Assembly (NCBI RefSeq): GCF_025195095.1
Contig: NZ_JANAVZ010000006.1
Location: 186,001 to 250,000, forward strand
Origin: Paracoccus maritimus
Lineage (GTDB): Bacteria > Pseudomonadota > Alphaproteobacteria > Rhodobacterales > Rhodobacteraceae
Direction: 5' to 3'
Length of the DNA: 64,000 bases
A model generated the notes under the pieces. The model did not search any database. It had not been told where the DNA came from and saw nothing but the letters and a program-made list of their open reading frames with translations. How positions within the stretch are numbered: the stretch's first letter is position 1; every line of letters starts with the position of its first letter. This document shows, piece after piece, positions 25,426-36,030 of the stretch. The position numbers were made by a program, and so were the translations under genes.

Positions 25426-26691
25426 CTAATGCGCCACGCCGGCGGCAACCGATTCGTCGATGAATCGGCCCTCGCGGAAGCGATTCAGCCCGAAATCGGC
25501 CGCCAACGGACCGGGTCGACCATTGGCCACAAGTTCGGCCATCGCCCAGCCCGATCCGGGAATCGCCTTGAAGCCGCCGGTGCCCCAGCCGCAATTGACG
25601 AAAACCCCGCCCACCGGCGTCGTGGACAGGATCGGCGACCGATCGCCCGTCATGTCGACGATGCCGCCCCATTGACGCAGCATCTTCAGCCGCGAAATCA
25701 TCGGAAAGGTCTCGACCAGCGCCCGGACGGTTTCCTCGACATGATGCCAGGAACCGCGCTGGGTGAAGTTGTTGTAACCGTCGGTGCCACCGCCGATCAC
25801 CATTTCACCCTTGTCGGATTGCGACAGGTAACCGTGGACGGTGTTGGCCATCACCACCACATCCATGCAGGGCTTGATCGGCTCGCTGACCAGCGCCTGC
25901 AATGCGACGCTTTCGATGGGCAGGCGGAAACCGGCCATCTCGGCCAGCTGCGAGGAATGACCCGCGACGATCAGCGCCAGCTTGTCACAGCCGATCCGGC
26001 CCTTCGAGGTGTTGACGGCGCGGACCTGCCCGGACTCGGTTTCCACGCCCTGCACCTCGCAGTTCTGGATGATGTGCATGCCCATGTCGGAACAGGCACG
26101 CGCATAACCCCAGGCAACCGCATCGTGCCGTGCCGTGCCGCCGCGCGCCTGATACAGCCCACCAAGCACCGGATAGCGCGGGCCGTCCAGGTTGATGATC
26201 GGCACCAGTTCCTTCACGCGGGCGGGTTCGATCCATTCGGTCGAAACGCCTTGCAGGTTGTTGGCATAGACGGTGCGCTTGTAGCCGCGCACCTCGTGTT
26301 CGGTCTGGGCCAGCATGATCAGGCCGCGCGGGCTGAACATGATGTTGTAGTTCAGGTCCTGTGACAGCGTCTCGTAAAGGCTTAGCGACTTGTTATACAG
26401 CGCCGCCGAGGGATCCTGCAGATAGTTGGACCTGATGATCGTGGTGTTCCGGCCGGTATTGCCGCCGCCAAGCCAGCCCTTTTCGATGACCGCGATATCT
26501 GTGATGCCGAAATTCTTGCCCAGGTAATACGCGGTCGCCAGCCCGTGCCCGCCCGCGCCGACGATGACGACCTTGTATCTGTCGCGCGGCTGGGGGCTGG
26601 CCCAGGCCCTGCCCCATTGCTGGTGCTGTCGAAACGCCTCGCGCGCAATGGCGAACACGGAATAGCGGCCGGAGCGTGAAGCAGCTGGCAT
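25426..26691 (-). CDS. soxB: Sarcosine oxidase beta subunit (FAD/FMN-binding)
   Basis: 421-residue subunit that carries the FAD site where sarcosine is oxidised and a covalently bound FMN. The dinucleotide motif VIVGAGGHGLATAYYL begins at about residue 33, and the ENTERING-site pattern GGGNTGRNTTIIRSNY follows. The C-terminal WGTGGFKAIPGSG block is typical of this DadA-like family. The ATG at 26691 follows AAGGGGATCCAG; a longer in-frame start would extend through the promoter region. It is the first gene of the operon. The symbol collides with the sulfur-oxidation soxB at 8041-9729. Confidence 0.94.
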   Translation of the reverse strand: MPAASRSGRYSVFAIAREAFRQHQQWGRAWASPQPRDRYKVVIVGAGGHGLATAYYLGKNFGITDIAVIEKGWLGGGNTGRNTTIIRSNYLQDPSAALYNKSLSLYETLSQDLNYNIMFSPRGLIMLAQTEHEVRGYKRTVYANNLQGVSTEWIEPARVKELVPIINLDGPRYPVLGGLYQARGGTARHDAVAWGYARACSDMGMHIIQNCEVQGVETESGQVRAVNTSKGRIGCDKLALIVAGHSSQLAEMAGFRLPIESVALQALVSEPIKPCMDVVVMANTVHGYLSQSDKGEMVIGGGTDGYNNFTQRGSWHHVEETVRALVETFPMISRLKMLRQWGGIVDMTGDRSPILSTTPVGGVFVNCGWGTGGFKAIPGSGWAMAELVANGRPGPLAADFGLNRFREGRFIDESVAAGVAH

Positions 26692-26946
26692 CTGGATCCC
26701 CTTCCTCGGTCGCGAACAGAATGGCCGCGCGGCGGCGCGCGAACAAGACGTGATGCGGCAGCTTCGGATCAAATTCCGACATCGCCTGCGGCCATCGTCG
26801 TGCACAATTTCGTCAGCGCGTTGCCCTGGGGCACGAATCTCCGTGCAAACACGCCCGCATTCGGCGACCCCAGCCGGGGATGCGGCACCACGCCACTTTC
26901 GGATCTTCCGTGACACGACTACAGATGTGGCAAGCGGAGGAATGCG
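26692..26946. promoter_or_regulatory. Divergent intergenic region, sarcosine oxidase operon / ccmI
   Basis: 255 bases between two divergent starts. It must hold both promoters, but I see no convincing -35/-10 pair or dyad. It includes the ccmI Shine-Dalgarno (GCGGAGGAATGCG). Confidence 0.5.
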
Positions 26947-28191
26947 ATGTTCTGGATTTTCTGCACGGTTCTGGTGCTGTGCGTTTCAGCGGCGATCTGT
27001 GCCCCGATCTGGCGGGCACGGCAAAGTGACACGGCGGCGGCCATGCCTGCAGCGGCCTATGACCTGCAGGTGTATCGCGACCAGCTGCGCGAGGTTGAAC
27101 GCGACCTGGAACGCGGCGTGATCGCCCCCGAGGATGCCGACCGGCTGCGCACCGAGATCGGCCGCAAGGTCCTGGACGCCGACCGCCGGCAGGGCGATGC
27201 GGCCCCGTCATCGCGCGGCGGAGCCGGTGCCGGAGCGGCGCTGGTCTTGCTGGCGCTACTGGCCGGGGCGGTGGCGCTGTATCTGCGCGAGGGCGTGCCG
27301 GGCGCGCCCGACCTGCCCATCGCAAGCCGCATCGCGATGGCGGAACGCGCCTACGACACGCGCCCCAGTCAGGACCAGGCCGAGGCGCAGGCAACCGCAC
27401 CCGCCGATCTGCCCGACCCTGATCCCGAATACATGGCGCTGGTCGAACAGCTGCGCGCGGCGGTCGCGCGCAATCCCGACGATCCTCAGGGGTTGACCCT
27501 TCTTGCGACCAGCGAAATGCGGCTGGGCAACATCACGGCGGCGCGCGACGCGCAGCAGCGACTTGTCGAGGCACGCGGCGACGCGGCCAGCGCCGAAGAG
27601 GTGATGCGGCTGGCCGCCTTGATGATCGAGGCAGCCGGAGGCATCATAACCCCCGAGGCCGAGCAGGTCCTGGCCCGTTCGCTTGGCAAGGATCCCAATC
27701 AGCCGCAGGCGCGATATCTGCTGGGATTGCTGCAACTGCAGAACGGTCGGCCCGACCGTGCCTTCCCGATCTGGCGCCGGCTGATCGAGGAAGGACCGGC
27801 CGACGCTCCGTGGATCGCCCCGATCCGCAACGGCATTCAGGATCTGGCGTGGCTTGCCGGTCAGCCCGACTATGTTCCGCCCGAACCGTCGACGCCCGGA
27901 ATGCCGTCACTTCCCGGACCGGATGCCGACATGCTGGATGCGGCCGAAGACATGTCGCCCGAACAGCGCCAAGAGATGATCGGCGGCATGGTCGCACGGC
28001 TGGAAGCCAGACTTGCCGACCAGGGCGGCACCCCCGAGGAATGGGCCCGGCTGATCTCGTCTCTTGGCGTGCTGGGGCAGACGGACCACGCGCGCGACAT
28101 CTGGGCCGAGGCGCAGACCCGCTTTGCCGCCTCGCCCGAGGCGCTGCAGACGGTCCGCGCGGCAGCGCAGGCGGCGGGACTGGTCGAATGA
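26947..28191 (+). CDS. ccmI: Cytochrome c maturation protein CcmI (CycH)
   Basis: 414-residue membrane protein that presents reduced apocytochrome c to the CcmFH heme ligase. The N-terminal membrane helix (2-19), a cytoplasmic coiled region with the family signature YDLQVYRDQLREVERD (about 38-53), a second helix (about 97-115) and a long periplasmic TPR domain (about 150-330) match CcmI exactly. A Pro-rich linker precedes the C-terminal domain. It is separate from the other ccm genes, as in many alphaproteobacteria. The window's cytochromes SoxX, SoxA and SoxD are natural clients. It overlaps ruvX by four bases. Confidence 0.92.
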   Translation: MFWIFCTVLVLCVSAAICAPIWRARQSDTAAAMPAAAYDLQVYRDQLREVERDLERGVIAPEDADRLRTEIGRKVLDADRRQGDAAPSSRGGAGAGAALVLLALLAGAVALYLREGVPGAPDLPIASRIAMAERAYDTRPSQDQAEAQATAPADLPDPDPEYMALVEQLRAAVARNPDDPQGLTLLATSEMRLGNITAARDAQQRLVEARGDAASAEEVMRLAALMIEAAGGIITPEAEQVLARSLGKDPNQPQARYLLGLLQLQNGRPDRAFPIWRRLIEEGPADAPWIAPIRNGIQDLAWLAGQPDYVPPEPSTPGMPSLPGPDADMLDAAEDMSPEQRQEMIGGMVARLEARLADQGGTPEEWARLISSLGVLGQTDHARDIWAEAQTRFAASPEALQTVRAAAQAAGLVE

Positions 28192-28655
28192 TTTTCGTCG
28201 AGATCGCCGAATTCGCCGGCGCCTTGCCCAGGATCGGCGGGCTGGCGGGGCTGGATCTGGGCACCAAGACGATCGGCGTTGCGGTCAGCGACGGGCTGCG
28301 GCAGGTCGCCTCGCCGCTGTCAGTGATCCGGCGGCGAAAATTCACGCTGGATGCCGAAGACCTGCTGAAAATCATCGAGAATCGTGGCCTGGTGGGCCTG
28401 ATCCTGGGGTTGCCACGGAACATGGACGGCAGCGAAGGCCCGCGCGCACAATCAACGCGGGCCTTCGCACGCAATCTTTCGCGGCTGACCGACCTGCCGA
28501 TCGGCTTCTGGGATGAAAGGCTGTCGACCGTCGCGGCCGAGCGTGCCTTGCTCGAGGCGGATACGTCGCGCCGACGCCGCGCCGAAGTCATCGATCAGGT
28601 CGCCGCCGGGTACATTCTTCAGGGCGCGCTGGACCGTCTGCGATATCTGGGCTGA
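28188..28655 (+). CDS. ruvX: Putative pre-16S rRNA nuclease / Holliday junction resolvase-like RuvX (YqgF)
   Basis: 155-residue RNase H-fold protein. The family blocks GLDLGTKTIGVAVSD (about 20-34), LILGLPRNMDGSEGPRAQ (about 72-89), FWDERLSTVAAE (about 106-117) and the C-terminal DQVAAGYILQGALD are complete. E. coli YqgF matures the 5' end of 16S rRNA. The ATG at 28188 overlaps the ccmI stop (ATGA). Confidence 0.95.
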   Translation: MIFVEIAEFAGALPRIGGLAGLDLGTKTIGVAVSDGLRQVASPLSVIRRRKFTLDAEDLLKIIENRGLVGLILGLPRNMDGSEGPRAQSTRAFARNLSRLTDLPIGFWDERLSTVAAERALLEADTSRRRRAEVIDQVAAGYILQGALDRLRYLG

Positions 28656-28666
28656 GGCGCCCTGTA

Positions 28667-28726
28667 TGCGCGCGCAGCGCGCGCCCGGCCCAGCGGCAGC
28701 GACCGGGCCGGGCCCTGCCCGGCCCG
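28667..28726 (+). terminator. Tandem GC-rich hairpins downstream of ruvX
   Basis: A GCGCGCGC/GCGCGCGC element near 28667-28685 is followed by a perfect 10-bp stem with a 3-base loop (28704-28713 with 28717-28726). There is no T run, so this is either Rho-assisted or a stability element. It marks the end of ccmI-ruvX. Confidence 0.5.
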
Positions 28727-28820
28727 TGCCCCTTCACGCCCTTCGAACCAGACCGTCAGACAGGGCAGAAAGCCACTGGGCGCGCTTGCGGCGATGGAAT
28801 GCCGCCTCTAGTCTCGACGA

Positions 28821-29039
28821 ATGAACGACGCTCCTCCCCAAAGCCCTTGCATCAACATTTGCGTCATGCACCCGCGGCACGGTATCTGCGCCGGCTGTTA
28901 TCGCACGCTGGACGAAATTGCCTGCTGGGGCGGGATGTCGCCGCAGGAACGTCGCGATGTGATCGACATGCTGCCCGCCCGCAAACCGCTGCTGAAGAAA
29001 CAACGCGGCTTGTCCGCTCAGAAAACGCTTCGGGACTGA
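28821..29039 (+). CDS. DUF1289 family small cysteine protein
   Basis: 72 residues with the DUF1289 pattern: SPCINICVMHPRHGICAGCYRTLDEIACWGGMS. The four cysteines (Cys10, Cys14, Cys23, Cys26) are arranged like a metal or Fe-S site. Function in the family is unknown. The ATG at 28821 is the family N-terminus. It lies upstream of katG, with an AT-rich 175-base spacer. Confidence 0.9.
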   Translation: MNDAPPQSPCINICVMHPRHGICAGCYRTLDEIACWGGMSPQERRDVIDMLPARKPLLKKQRGLSAQKTLRD

Positions 29040-29057
29040 TCCGCTAGGGCGACTATG

Positions 29058-29072
29058 ATAAGGAAATCTTAT
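29058..29072 (+). promoter_or_regulatory. OxyR-like dyad upstream of katG
   Basis: ATAA-N7-TTAT, a 15-base dyad with the geometry of an OxyR half-site (ATAG-N7-CTAT; 6 of 8 positions agree) and the LysR-type T-N11-A core. It lies in an unusually AT-rich spacer 143 bases before the katG ATG. A second properly spaced half-site is not evident. Confidence 0.3.
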
Positions 29073-29083
29073 TCAAACCCGAA

Positions 29084-29099
29084 GAAAAAGCAATTTTTC
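29084..29099. terminator. AT-rich hairpin in the katG upstream region
   Basis: GAAAAA-GCAA-TTTTTC: a 6-bp A/T stem with a GNRA-type loop, 45 bases beyond the DUF1289 stop. It could act as the terminator of that gene. Confidence 0.4.
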
Positions 29100-29121
29100 C
29101 TTTATTGATAATTGCCGTTAA

Positions 29122-31383
<2,262 letters not shown>

Positions 31384-31390
31384 GCACGCT

Positions 31391-31420
31391 GCGTGTCCGG
31401 CCCCACCGGGCCGGGCACGC
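31391..31420. terminator. Hairpin between katG and the convergent aminotransferase gene
   Basis: A 13-bp stem including one G-T wobble, loop CACC, placed eight bases past the katG stop. No T run. Confidence 0.6.
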
Positions 31421-31447
31421 CATCCTGACGACCCTGCTGCTTGTTCT

Positions 31448-32551
31448 TCAGCCGATCAGCGCCATCGCGCGCGGCAGGCGGTCTGCCAGCACGTCCAGTT
31501 CCGGCGCTGGTGCACAGCTGATCCGGACACAGCGATCCAATGGTGCAACACCCGGCATCCGGATGAACACGCCCTGCCCCTGCAGCGCTTGGACCAAGGC
31601 GCGGGAATATTCGCCATCCCGCCCCGTATCGACGGCGACGAAATTCGTCGCGGACGTCAAGGCGCGCATGCCGTTATCCGCGGCGATCTTGCCGATCCTG
31701 TCGCGCGCCGCTGCCACGTTCGCCAGCACATCCGCCAGCCATGCCTGATCGCGCAGCGCGGCCAAGGCGCCAGCCTGCGCGATCCGGTTGACGCCGAAAT
31801 GGTTGCGGATCCGGTCGAACCCGGCGATCAGATCGGGGTCTCCGACCGCATATCCGATCCGCGCACCGGCCAGCCCGTAAGCCTTCGAAAACGTGCGCAT
31901 CCGGATCACGCGCGGATCGCCGGGGGAAATCTGCGGCACCGCCTCGGCGGGCGCGAACTCGACATAGGCCTCGTCCAGAACCAGCATCGTGTCCTCGGGC
32001 AGTTCTTCCAGCATGTCCTGAATGACCTTGCCCGGATGCCAGCTTCCCATCGGATTGTCAGGGTTTGCCAGATAAACCAGCTTTGCGCCCGTCCGTCGCG
32101 CTTCGCGGACCAGCGCCTGCGGGTCTTCGGCGTCATCGCGATAGGGCACCTTGTGCAGAACGCCACCGAAACCCGCCACATGATAATTGAAGGTCGGATA
32201 GGCCCCGTCCGAGGTAACGACCGCATCGCCCGGTCCGACCATCAGACGGACAAGATTGCCAAGCAGCCCGTCCACGCCTTCGCCCACCGTGATGTGGTCC
32301 CCCGGCAGGTCAAGATGCTCTGACAGCGCCTCGACAAGCCGGTGACTGGTCGAATCACCATATTGCCAGAGCCTGGGCAGTTCGGCCTGCATCGCCTGTA
32401 TCGCATGCGGGCTTGGGCCGAAGCCGCTTTCGTTCGCGCCGATCCGCGCGTCGAAGACAGACCCGATCCTGCGTTGCAGTTCCTCGGGTCCGACAAAGGG
32501 AACGGTGGCTGGCAGCGCGGCGGGGATCGGGGCAAAGCGGGGACGTGTCAT
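31448..32551 (-). CDS. Pyridoxal-phosphate aminotransferase, class I/II (HisC-like)
   Basis: 367 residues. The fold-type I pattern is clear: substrate-side ANESGFGPSP, the NPDNPMGSW motif, the DEAYVEFAP aspartate that binds the pyridine nitrogen, and the PLP lysine in RTFSKAYGLAGARIGYA. It resembles histidinol-phosphate/aromatic aminotransferases. It stands alone, with no his or aro genes nearby, so the substrate could be histidinol phosphate, an aromatic 2-oxoacid or another. The ATG at 32551 is the start that begins the conserved domain; earlier frames are unsupported. Confidence 0.82.
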   Translation of the reverse strand: MTRPRFAPIPAALPATVPFVGPEELQRRIGSVFDARIGANESGFGPSPHAIQAMQAELPRLWQYGDSTSHRLVEALSEHLDLPGDHITVGEGVDGLLGNLVRLMVGPGDAVVTSDGAYPTFNYHVAGFGGVLHKVPYRDDAEDPQALVREARRTGAKLVYLANPDNPMGSWHPGKVIQDMLEELPEDTMLVLDEAYVEFAPAEAVPQISPGDPRVIRMRTFSKAYGLAGARIGYAVGDPDLIAGFDRIRNHFGVNRIAQAGALAALRDQAWLADVLANVAAARDRIGKIAADNGMRALTSATNFVAVDTGRDGEYSRALVQALQGQGVFIRMPGVAPLDRCVRISCAPAPELDVLADRLPRAMALIG

Positions 32552-32591
32552 GGGCGCGATTCGTGGCCCATTTCCGCCCGTATCGCAAGCG

Positions 32592-32720
32592 TCAGTCCTT
32601 CGTTTCCCCGCCTCGCCCGTCCAGCATCGCGCGGTCGTCGCGAAGTTCCAGCCAGATCGCATTCACGACTGCCAGCAGCGCGGCCAGCGGCAAACCCAAC
32701 ATCCATGCGAAATACCACAT
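32592..32720 (-). CDS. cydX: CydX, small subunit of cytochrome bd oxidase
   Basis: 42-codon gene directly after cydB (15-base gap), starting at the ATG at 32720 with a GGAAAGGAG Shine-Dalgarno. The product begins MWYFAWMLGL, continues as one membrane helix to about residue 25 and ends in a charged tail. The MWYFxWxLG N-terminus is the signature of CydX/YbgT, a single-helix subunit that stabilises the heme sites of CydAB. Short genes like this are easily missed in annotation. Confidence 0.9.
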   Translation of the reverse strand: MWYFAWMLGLPLAALLAVVNAIWLELRDDRAMLDGRGGETKD

Positions 32721-32735
32721 GCGCGGCTCCTTTCC

Positions 32736-33899
32736 TCAGTAGCTGTGCGTATCGGGGTTCGACACATCGTCTTCCGTCACCTTCCCCCACAACACGCGAT
32801 AAACCCACGCCGTATAGATCAGGATCAGCGGCATGAAGATTACCGTCGCAACCAGCATCACGAACAATGTCTGGTGCGAGGATGACGCGTCCCAGATGGT
32901 CAGAGAGCTGTCGGGATTGGTATTGGACGGCAACAGGAACGGATAGATCGTCAGACCCACCGACGAGATCATCCCGAAGACGGCCATCTTCGACCAGCCA
33001 AGCGGCGACAATTCTCCGCCGGATCGCAGGGCCCGGCCCGCCATAGCGGTGCCAAGAAACCCCATGACAGGCGCAATCACGATCCATGGGCGGTCGGCAT
33101 AGGCAGCCAGCCAGCTTCCCGAATGCGCGACCGCCGATGCCAGGGGATTCGACGGACCGTCATGGGGCGGTTCGGCCACGAAGGCGTATCCGTCGATGAA
33201 AAACGCCAGCCAAAGCCCGGCCAGCGCATATCCCGCCAGCACCACCTTGGATGCGATGCTGCCAAAGCGACGGGCGCGTTCGGCAATCACGCCTTCGGTC
33301 TTCAGCACGATCCAGCCCGCGCCATGCATGACCAGCATCGCCAGCGACACGATCCCGCAAAGCAGCGCGAAGGGGCGCAACAGGCCAAACAGCTTCCCGA
33401 ACGCTCCGCCCTCATAGACCGAATGCAGATCAGGCGTCAGGTGAAACGGCACACCCAGAAGCACGTTGCCGACCGCCACGCCGAACAGCAGCGCGGGCAC
33501 CGCACCGCCGAAGAACAATGCCCAGTCCCACCGGGCACGCCATGTCGGATCTTCCCGCTTGGAGCGATACTTGAAGGCCACCGGACGAACGATGAACGCG
33601 CTGAGGATCAGGAACAGCGCAAGGTAGAAACCCGAGAAGCTGACCGCGTAAAGCGGAGGAAACGCCGCGAAGATCGCGCCGCCGCCAAGGATGAACCAGA
33701 CCTGGTTGCCTTCCCACACCGGCCCGACGGTGTTGATGACCACGCGACGTTCGGTGTCGGTCTTCGCGACAAAGGGCAGCAGAGCGCCGGTGCCCATGTC
33801 GAAACCGTCGGTCAGCGCGAAGCCGATCAGCAGGACGCCCAGAAGCAGCCACCAGATCAGGCGCAGATGCTCGAACGAGACAAGTTCATACAGGATCAT
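32736..33899 (-). CDS. cydB: Cytochrome bd ubiquinol oxidase subunit II
   Basis: 387-residue polytopic inner-membrane subunit that pairs with CydA. The N-terminal segment WWLLLGVLLIGFALTDGFDMG is diagnostic, and the NTVGPVWEGNQVWFI loop follows. About eight to nine helices are visible. Four bases separate it from cydA, so the two are co-translated. Confidence 0.96.
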   Translation of the reverse strand: MILYELVSFEHLRLIWWLLLGVLLIGFALTDGFDMGTGALLPFVAKTDTERRVVINTVGPVWEGNQVWFILGGGAIFAAFPPLYAVSFSGFYLALFLILSAFIVRPVAFKYRSKREDPTWRARWDWALFFGGAVPALLFGVAVGNVLLGVPFHLTPDLHSVYEGGAFGKLFGLLRPFALLCGIVSLAMLVMHGAGWIVLKTEGVIAERARRFGSIASKVVLAGYALAGLWLAFFIDGYAFVAEPPHDGPSNPLASAVAHSGSWLAAYADRPWIVIAPVMGFLGTAMAGRALRSGGELSPLGWSKMAVFGMISSVGLTIYPFLLPSNTNPDSSLTIWDASSSHQTLFVMLVATVIFMPLILIYTAWVYRVLWGKVTEDDVSNPDTHSY

Positions 33900-33903
33900 G
33901 GCA

Positions 33904-35484
33904 TCACTCCGCAGGCGCCAGACGGGCGCGGTGGGCGGTATTCCAGTCGTCGGTCAGTTGCACATCCTCGGTCGGACCCTTGCGGATGTATTTCAGCAGC
34001 AACTTGATCTCGATCAGGAACAGCACGGTGTAGAAGGTCGCGAAGCCGGCGATGGTCAGCAGAAGTTCTGTCACCGACAGCGCGCTGACCGACAGCGCGG
34101 TGGGCAGGATGCCGTCCACCGTCCAAGGCTGTCGCCCGTATTCGGCGACGATCCAGCCCAGCTCTGCGGCGATCCACGGCGCGGGAATGATCAGCACCGC
34201 AAATCGCAGCGCCCAGGTCGGATAGCGCCCACCCCGGAACGAGGACTGCACGAAGAAATAACCCATCGTCGCGATGAACAGGAAACCCAGCCCGACCATG
34301 ATGCGGAACGCCCAGAAGATCGGCCAGACATGGGGGATCGTATCCTCGGCCGCCTGCGCGATCTGCGCATCGGTCGCCTCGCGCGGATCATCCAGATACC
34401 GGCGCAGCAGCAGAGCATAGCCCAGATCGTCGGAATGGTCCTCGAAGCTCTGCATCACCGCGCGATCGGTGGCCTCGCGGTCCCGCTGAATGGTCATCAG
34501 CGCGTCATAGGCGATCAGCCCCGACCGGACGCGGCGTTCCGCCTCTTCCTCAAGCTGGTTGATGCCGGGGATCTCTTCGGTCAGAGACCGGGTGCCAATC
34601 AGCCCCATGACATAGGGCACATGCAGGGCCCATTTGGTCTCGCGCGCCTGCTGGTCAGGGATACCGACCAGCGTGAACGGCGCGGGGGCGGGCTCGGTCT
34701 CCCACATGGCCTCGATGGCGGCCAGCTTCATCTTCTGGTTCAGCCCGGCATCATAGCCCGATTCGTCGCCCAGCACGACGACCGACAACGCCGCCGCCAG
34801 CCCGAAGCTGGAGGCCACCGCGATCGAGCGGCGGGCCAGCCCGACATGACGCCCCTTCAAAAGGAACCACGCCGACACGCCCAGCACGAAGACCGAGGCG
34901 GTGACATAGCCGGCGCTGACGGTGTGGACGAATTTCGCCTGCGCGACGGTGTTGAACATCACCTCGAAGAAGCTGGTCATCTCCATGCGCATGGTCAGCG
35001 GATTGAATTCGGCGCCGACCGGGTTCTGCATCCAGCCATTCGCGATCAGGATCCACAGCGCCGAGAAGTTCGACCCGAAGGCGACCAGCCAGCCCACGAC
35101 CAGATGCCCGACCTTCGACAGGCGGTCCCAGCCGAAGAACCACAGGCCCACGAATGTGGCCTCCAGGAAGAACGCCATCAGCCCCTCGATCGCCAGCGGG
35201 GCACCGAAGACATCGCCGACATAGTGGCTGTAATAGGACCAGTTCATGCCGAACTGGAATTCCATCACCACGCCCGTCGCGACGCCCATGGCGAAGTTTA
35301 TCCCGAACAGCGTTCCCCAGAACTTGGTCATCTGACGCCAGATCGGGCGGTCGGTCATGACATAGACCGTCTCCATGATCGCCACCAGGATCGACAGGCC
35401 AAGTGTCAGGGGAACAAACAGAAAATGGTACAAAGCGGTCATGGCGAATTGCAGCCGCGACAGTTCGACGACACCGATATCCAT
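33904..35484 (-). CDS. cydA: Cytochrome bd ubiquinol oxidase subunit I
   Basis: 526-residue subunit carrying hemes b558, b595 and d; oxidises quinol and reduces oxygen without proton pumping, with high oxygen affinity and resistance to sulfide, NO and peroxide. His20 in TALYHFLFVPLTLG is the heme ligand corresponding to E. coli His19, and QAKFVHTVSAGYV supplies the b558 ligand. Length like E. coli CydA (522) suggests the long quinol loop. Start at 35484 matches the family N-terminus (MDIGVVELSRLQFA). No cydDC transporter genes follow. In a thiosulfate oxidiser, a sulfide-tolerant oxidase is a sensible partner (inference). Confidence 0.96.
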   Translation of the reverse strand: MDIGVVELSRLQFAMTALYHFLFVPLTLGLSILVAIMETVYVMTDRPIWRQMTKFWGTLFGINFAMGVATGVVMEFQFGMNWSYYSHYVGDVFGAPLAIEGLMAFFLEATFVGLWFFGWDRLSKVGHLVVGWLVAFGSNFSALWILIANGWMQNPVGAEFNPLTMRMEMTSFFEVMFNTVAQAKFVHTVSAGYVTASVFVLGVSAWFLLKGRHVGLARRSIAVASSFGLAAALSVVVLGDESGYDAGLNQKMKLAAIEAMWETEPAPAPFTLVGIPDQQARETKWALHVPYVMGLIGTRSLTEEIPGINQLEEEAERRVRSGLIAYDALMTIQRDREATDRAVMQSFEDHSDDLGYALLLRRYLDDPREATDAQIAQAAEDTIPHVWPIFWAFRIMVGLGFLFIATMGYFFVQSSFRGGRYPTWALRFAVLIIPAPWIAAELGWIVAEYGRQPWTVDGILPTALSVSALSVTELLLTIAGFATFYTVLFLIEIKLLLKYIRKGPTEDVQLTDDWNTAHRARLAPAE

Positions 35485-35760
35485 GGGCGCGATCCTTGTT
35501 TTCGACATCGCGATCATAGCAAGTTGCGCAGCCGATCCCAAGCGTTGGACCGCGTGGCAGGCTGTCGCTGCGACCGCATGTCGCATTCAATGATTTGCAT
35601 TTATCAAACCGCCCGCGCAGCGCTCAAAGAGTTTGATGCAACGGGACCGCGAATTTCAATATCGCAGCCGACTGTCAGAGAGGTCGGAATCCCAAGCCCG
35701 TGTCCCTATGCCCGGCCTCCAAACCAGCGGCGCGAGGTCATTCGGTGATGCGCTGCGCGG
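35485..35760. other. 276-base intergenic region upstream of cydA
   Basis: Holds the cydA promoter. A dyad TGAT-N8-ATCA (35591-35606) and a separate TTGAT (35632-35636) resemble Fnr half-sites, but neither has the required TTGAT-N4-ATCAA spacing. The region 35584-35670 is clearly more AT-rich than its surroundings. No gene seen. Confidence 0.4.
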
Positions 35761-35997
35761 CTAGAACGCGCGGAAGGTCATGGTGGTCAGCGTGCGGCTG
35801 ATGTGGGGGATGTCGAACAGGCGATCCGACAGGAACCTTCCGACATCCTCGTCCTCGGGAATATAGACCTTGGCCAGCAGGTCGTAATCTCCCGAGGTCG
35901 AATAAAGCTCGCTGACGATCTCGCGATCATAGATCGCTTCGGCGACCTCGTAGGTCCGGCCGGGCTCGCAGCGGAACTGGACAAAGACGGGGCGCAT
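35761..35997 (-). CDS. Stand-alone Lrp/AsnC ligand-binding (RAM) domain protein
   Basis: 78 residues consisting only of the RAM domain of Lrp/AsnC regulators (FVQFRCEPGRTYEVAEAI, the SGDYDLLAKVYI strand, and the HISRTLTTMTF end). There is no DNA-binding domain. Such proteins bind amino acids and may modulate full-length Lrp partners by forming mixed oligomers. Two full Lrp proteins are encoded at 45.6-46.5 kb. Not linked to cydA by function. Confidence 0.85.
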   Translation of the reverse strand: MRPVFVQFRCEPGRTYEVAEAIYDREIVSELYSTSGDYDLLAKVYIPEDEDVGRFLSDRLFDIPHISRTLTTMTFRAF

Positions 35998-36030
35998 CGC
36001 GGTCTCCTGCTGGTCGTGTCGGGCCGCAGG

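Noticed and set aside
35590..35640. Fnr boxes upstream of cydA
   Set aside because: TGAT-N8-ATCA and a lone TTGAT are present, but the TTGAT-N4-ATCAA geometry is not met; I do not call an Fnr site.
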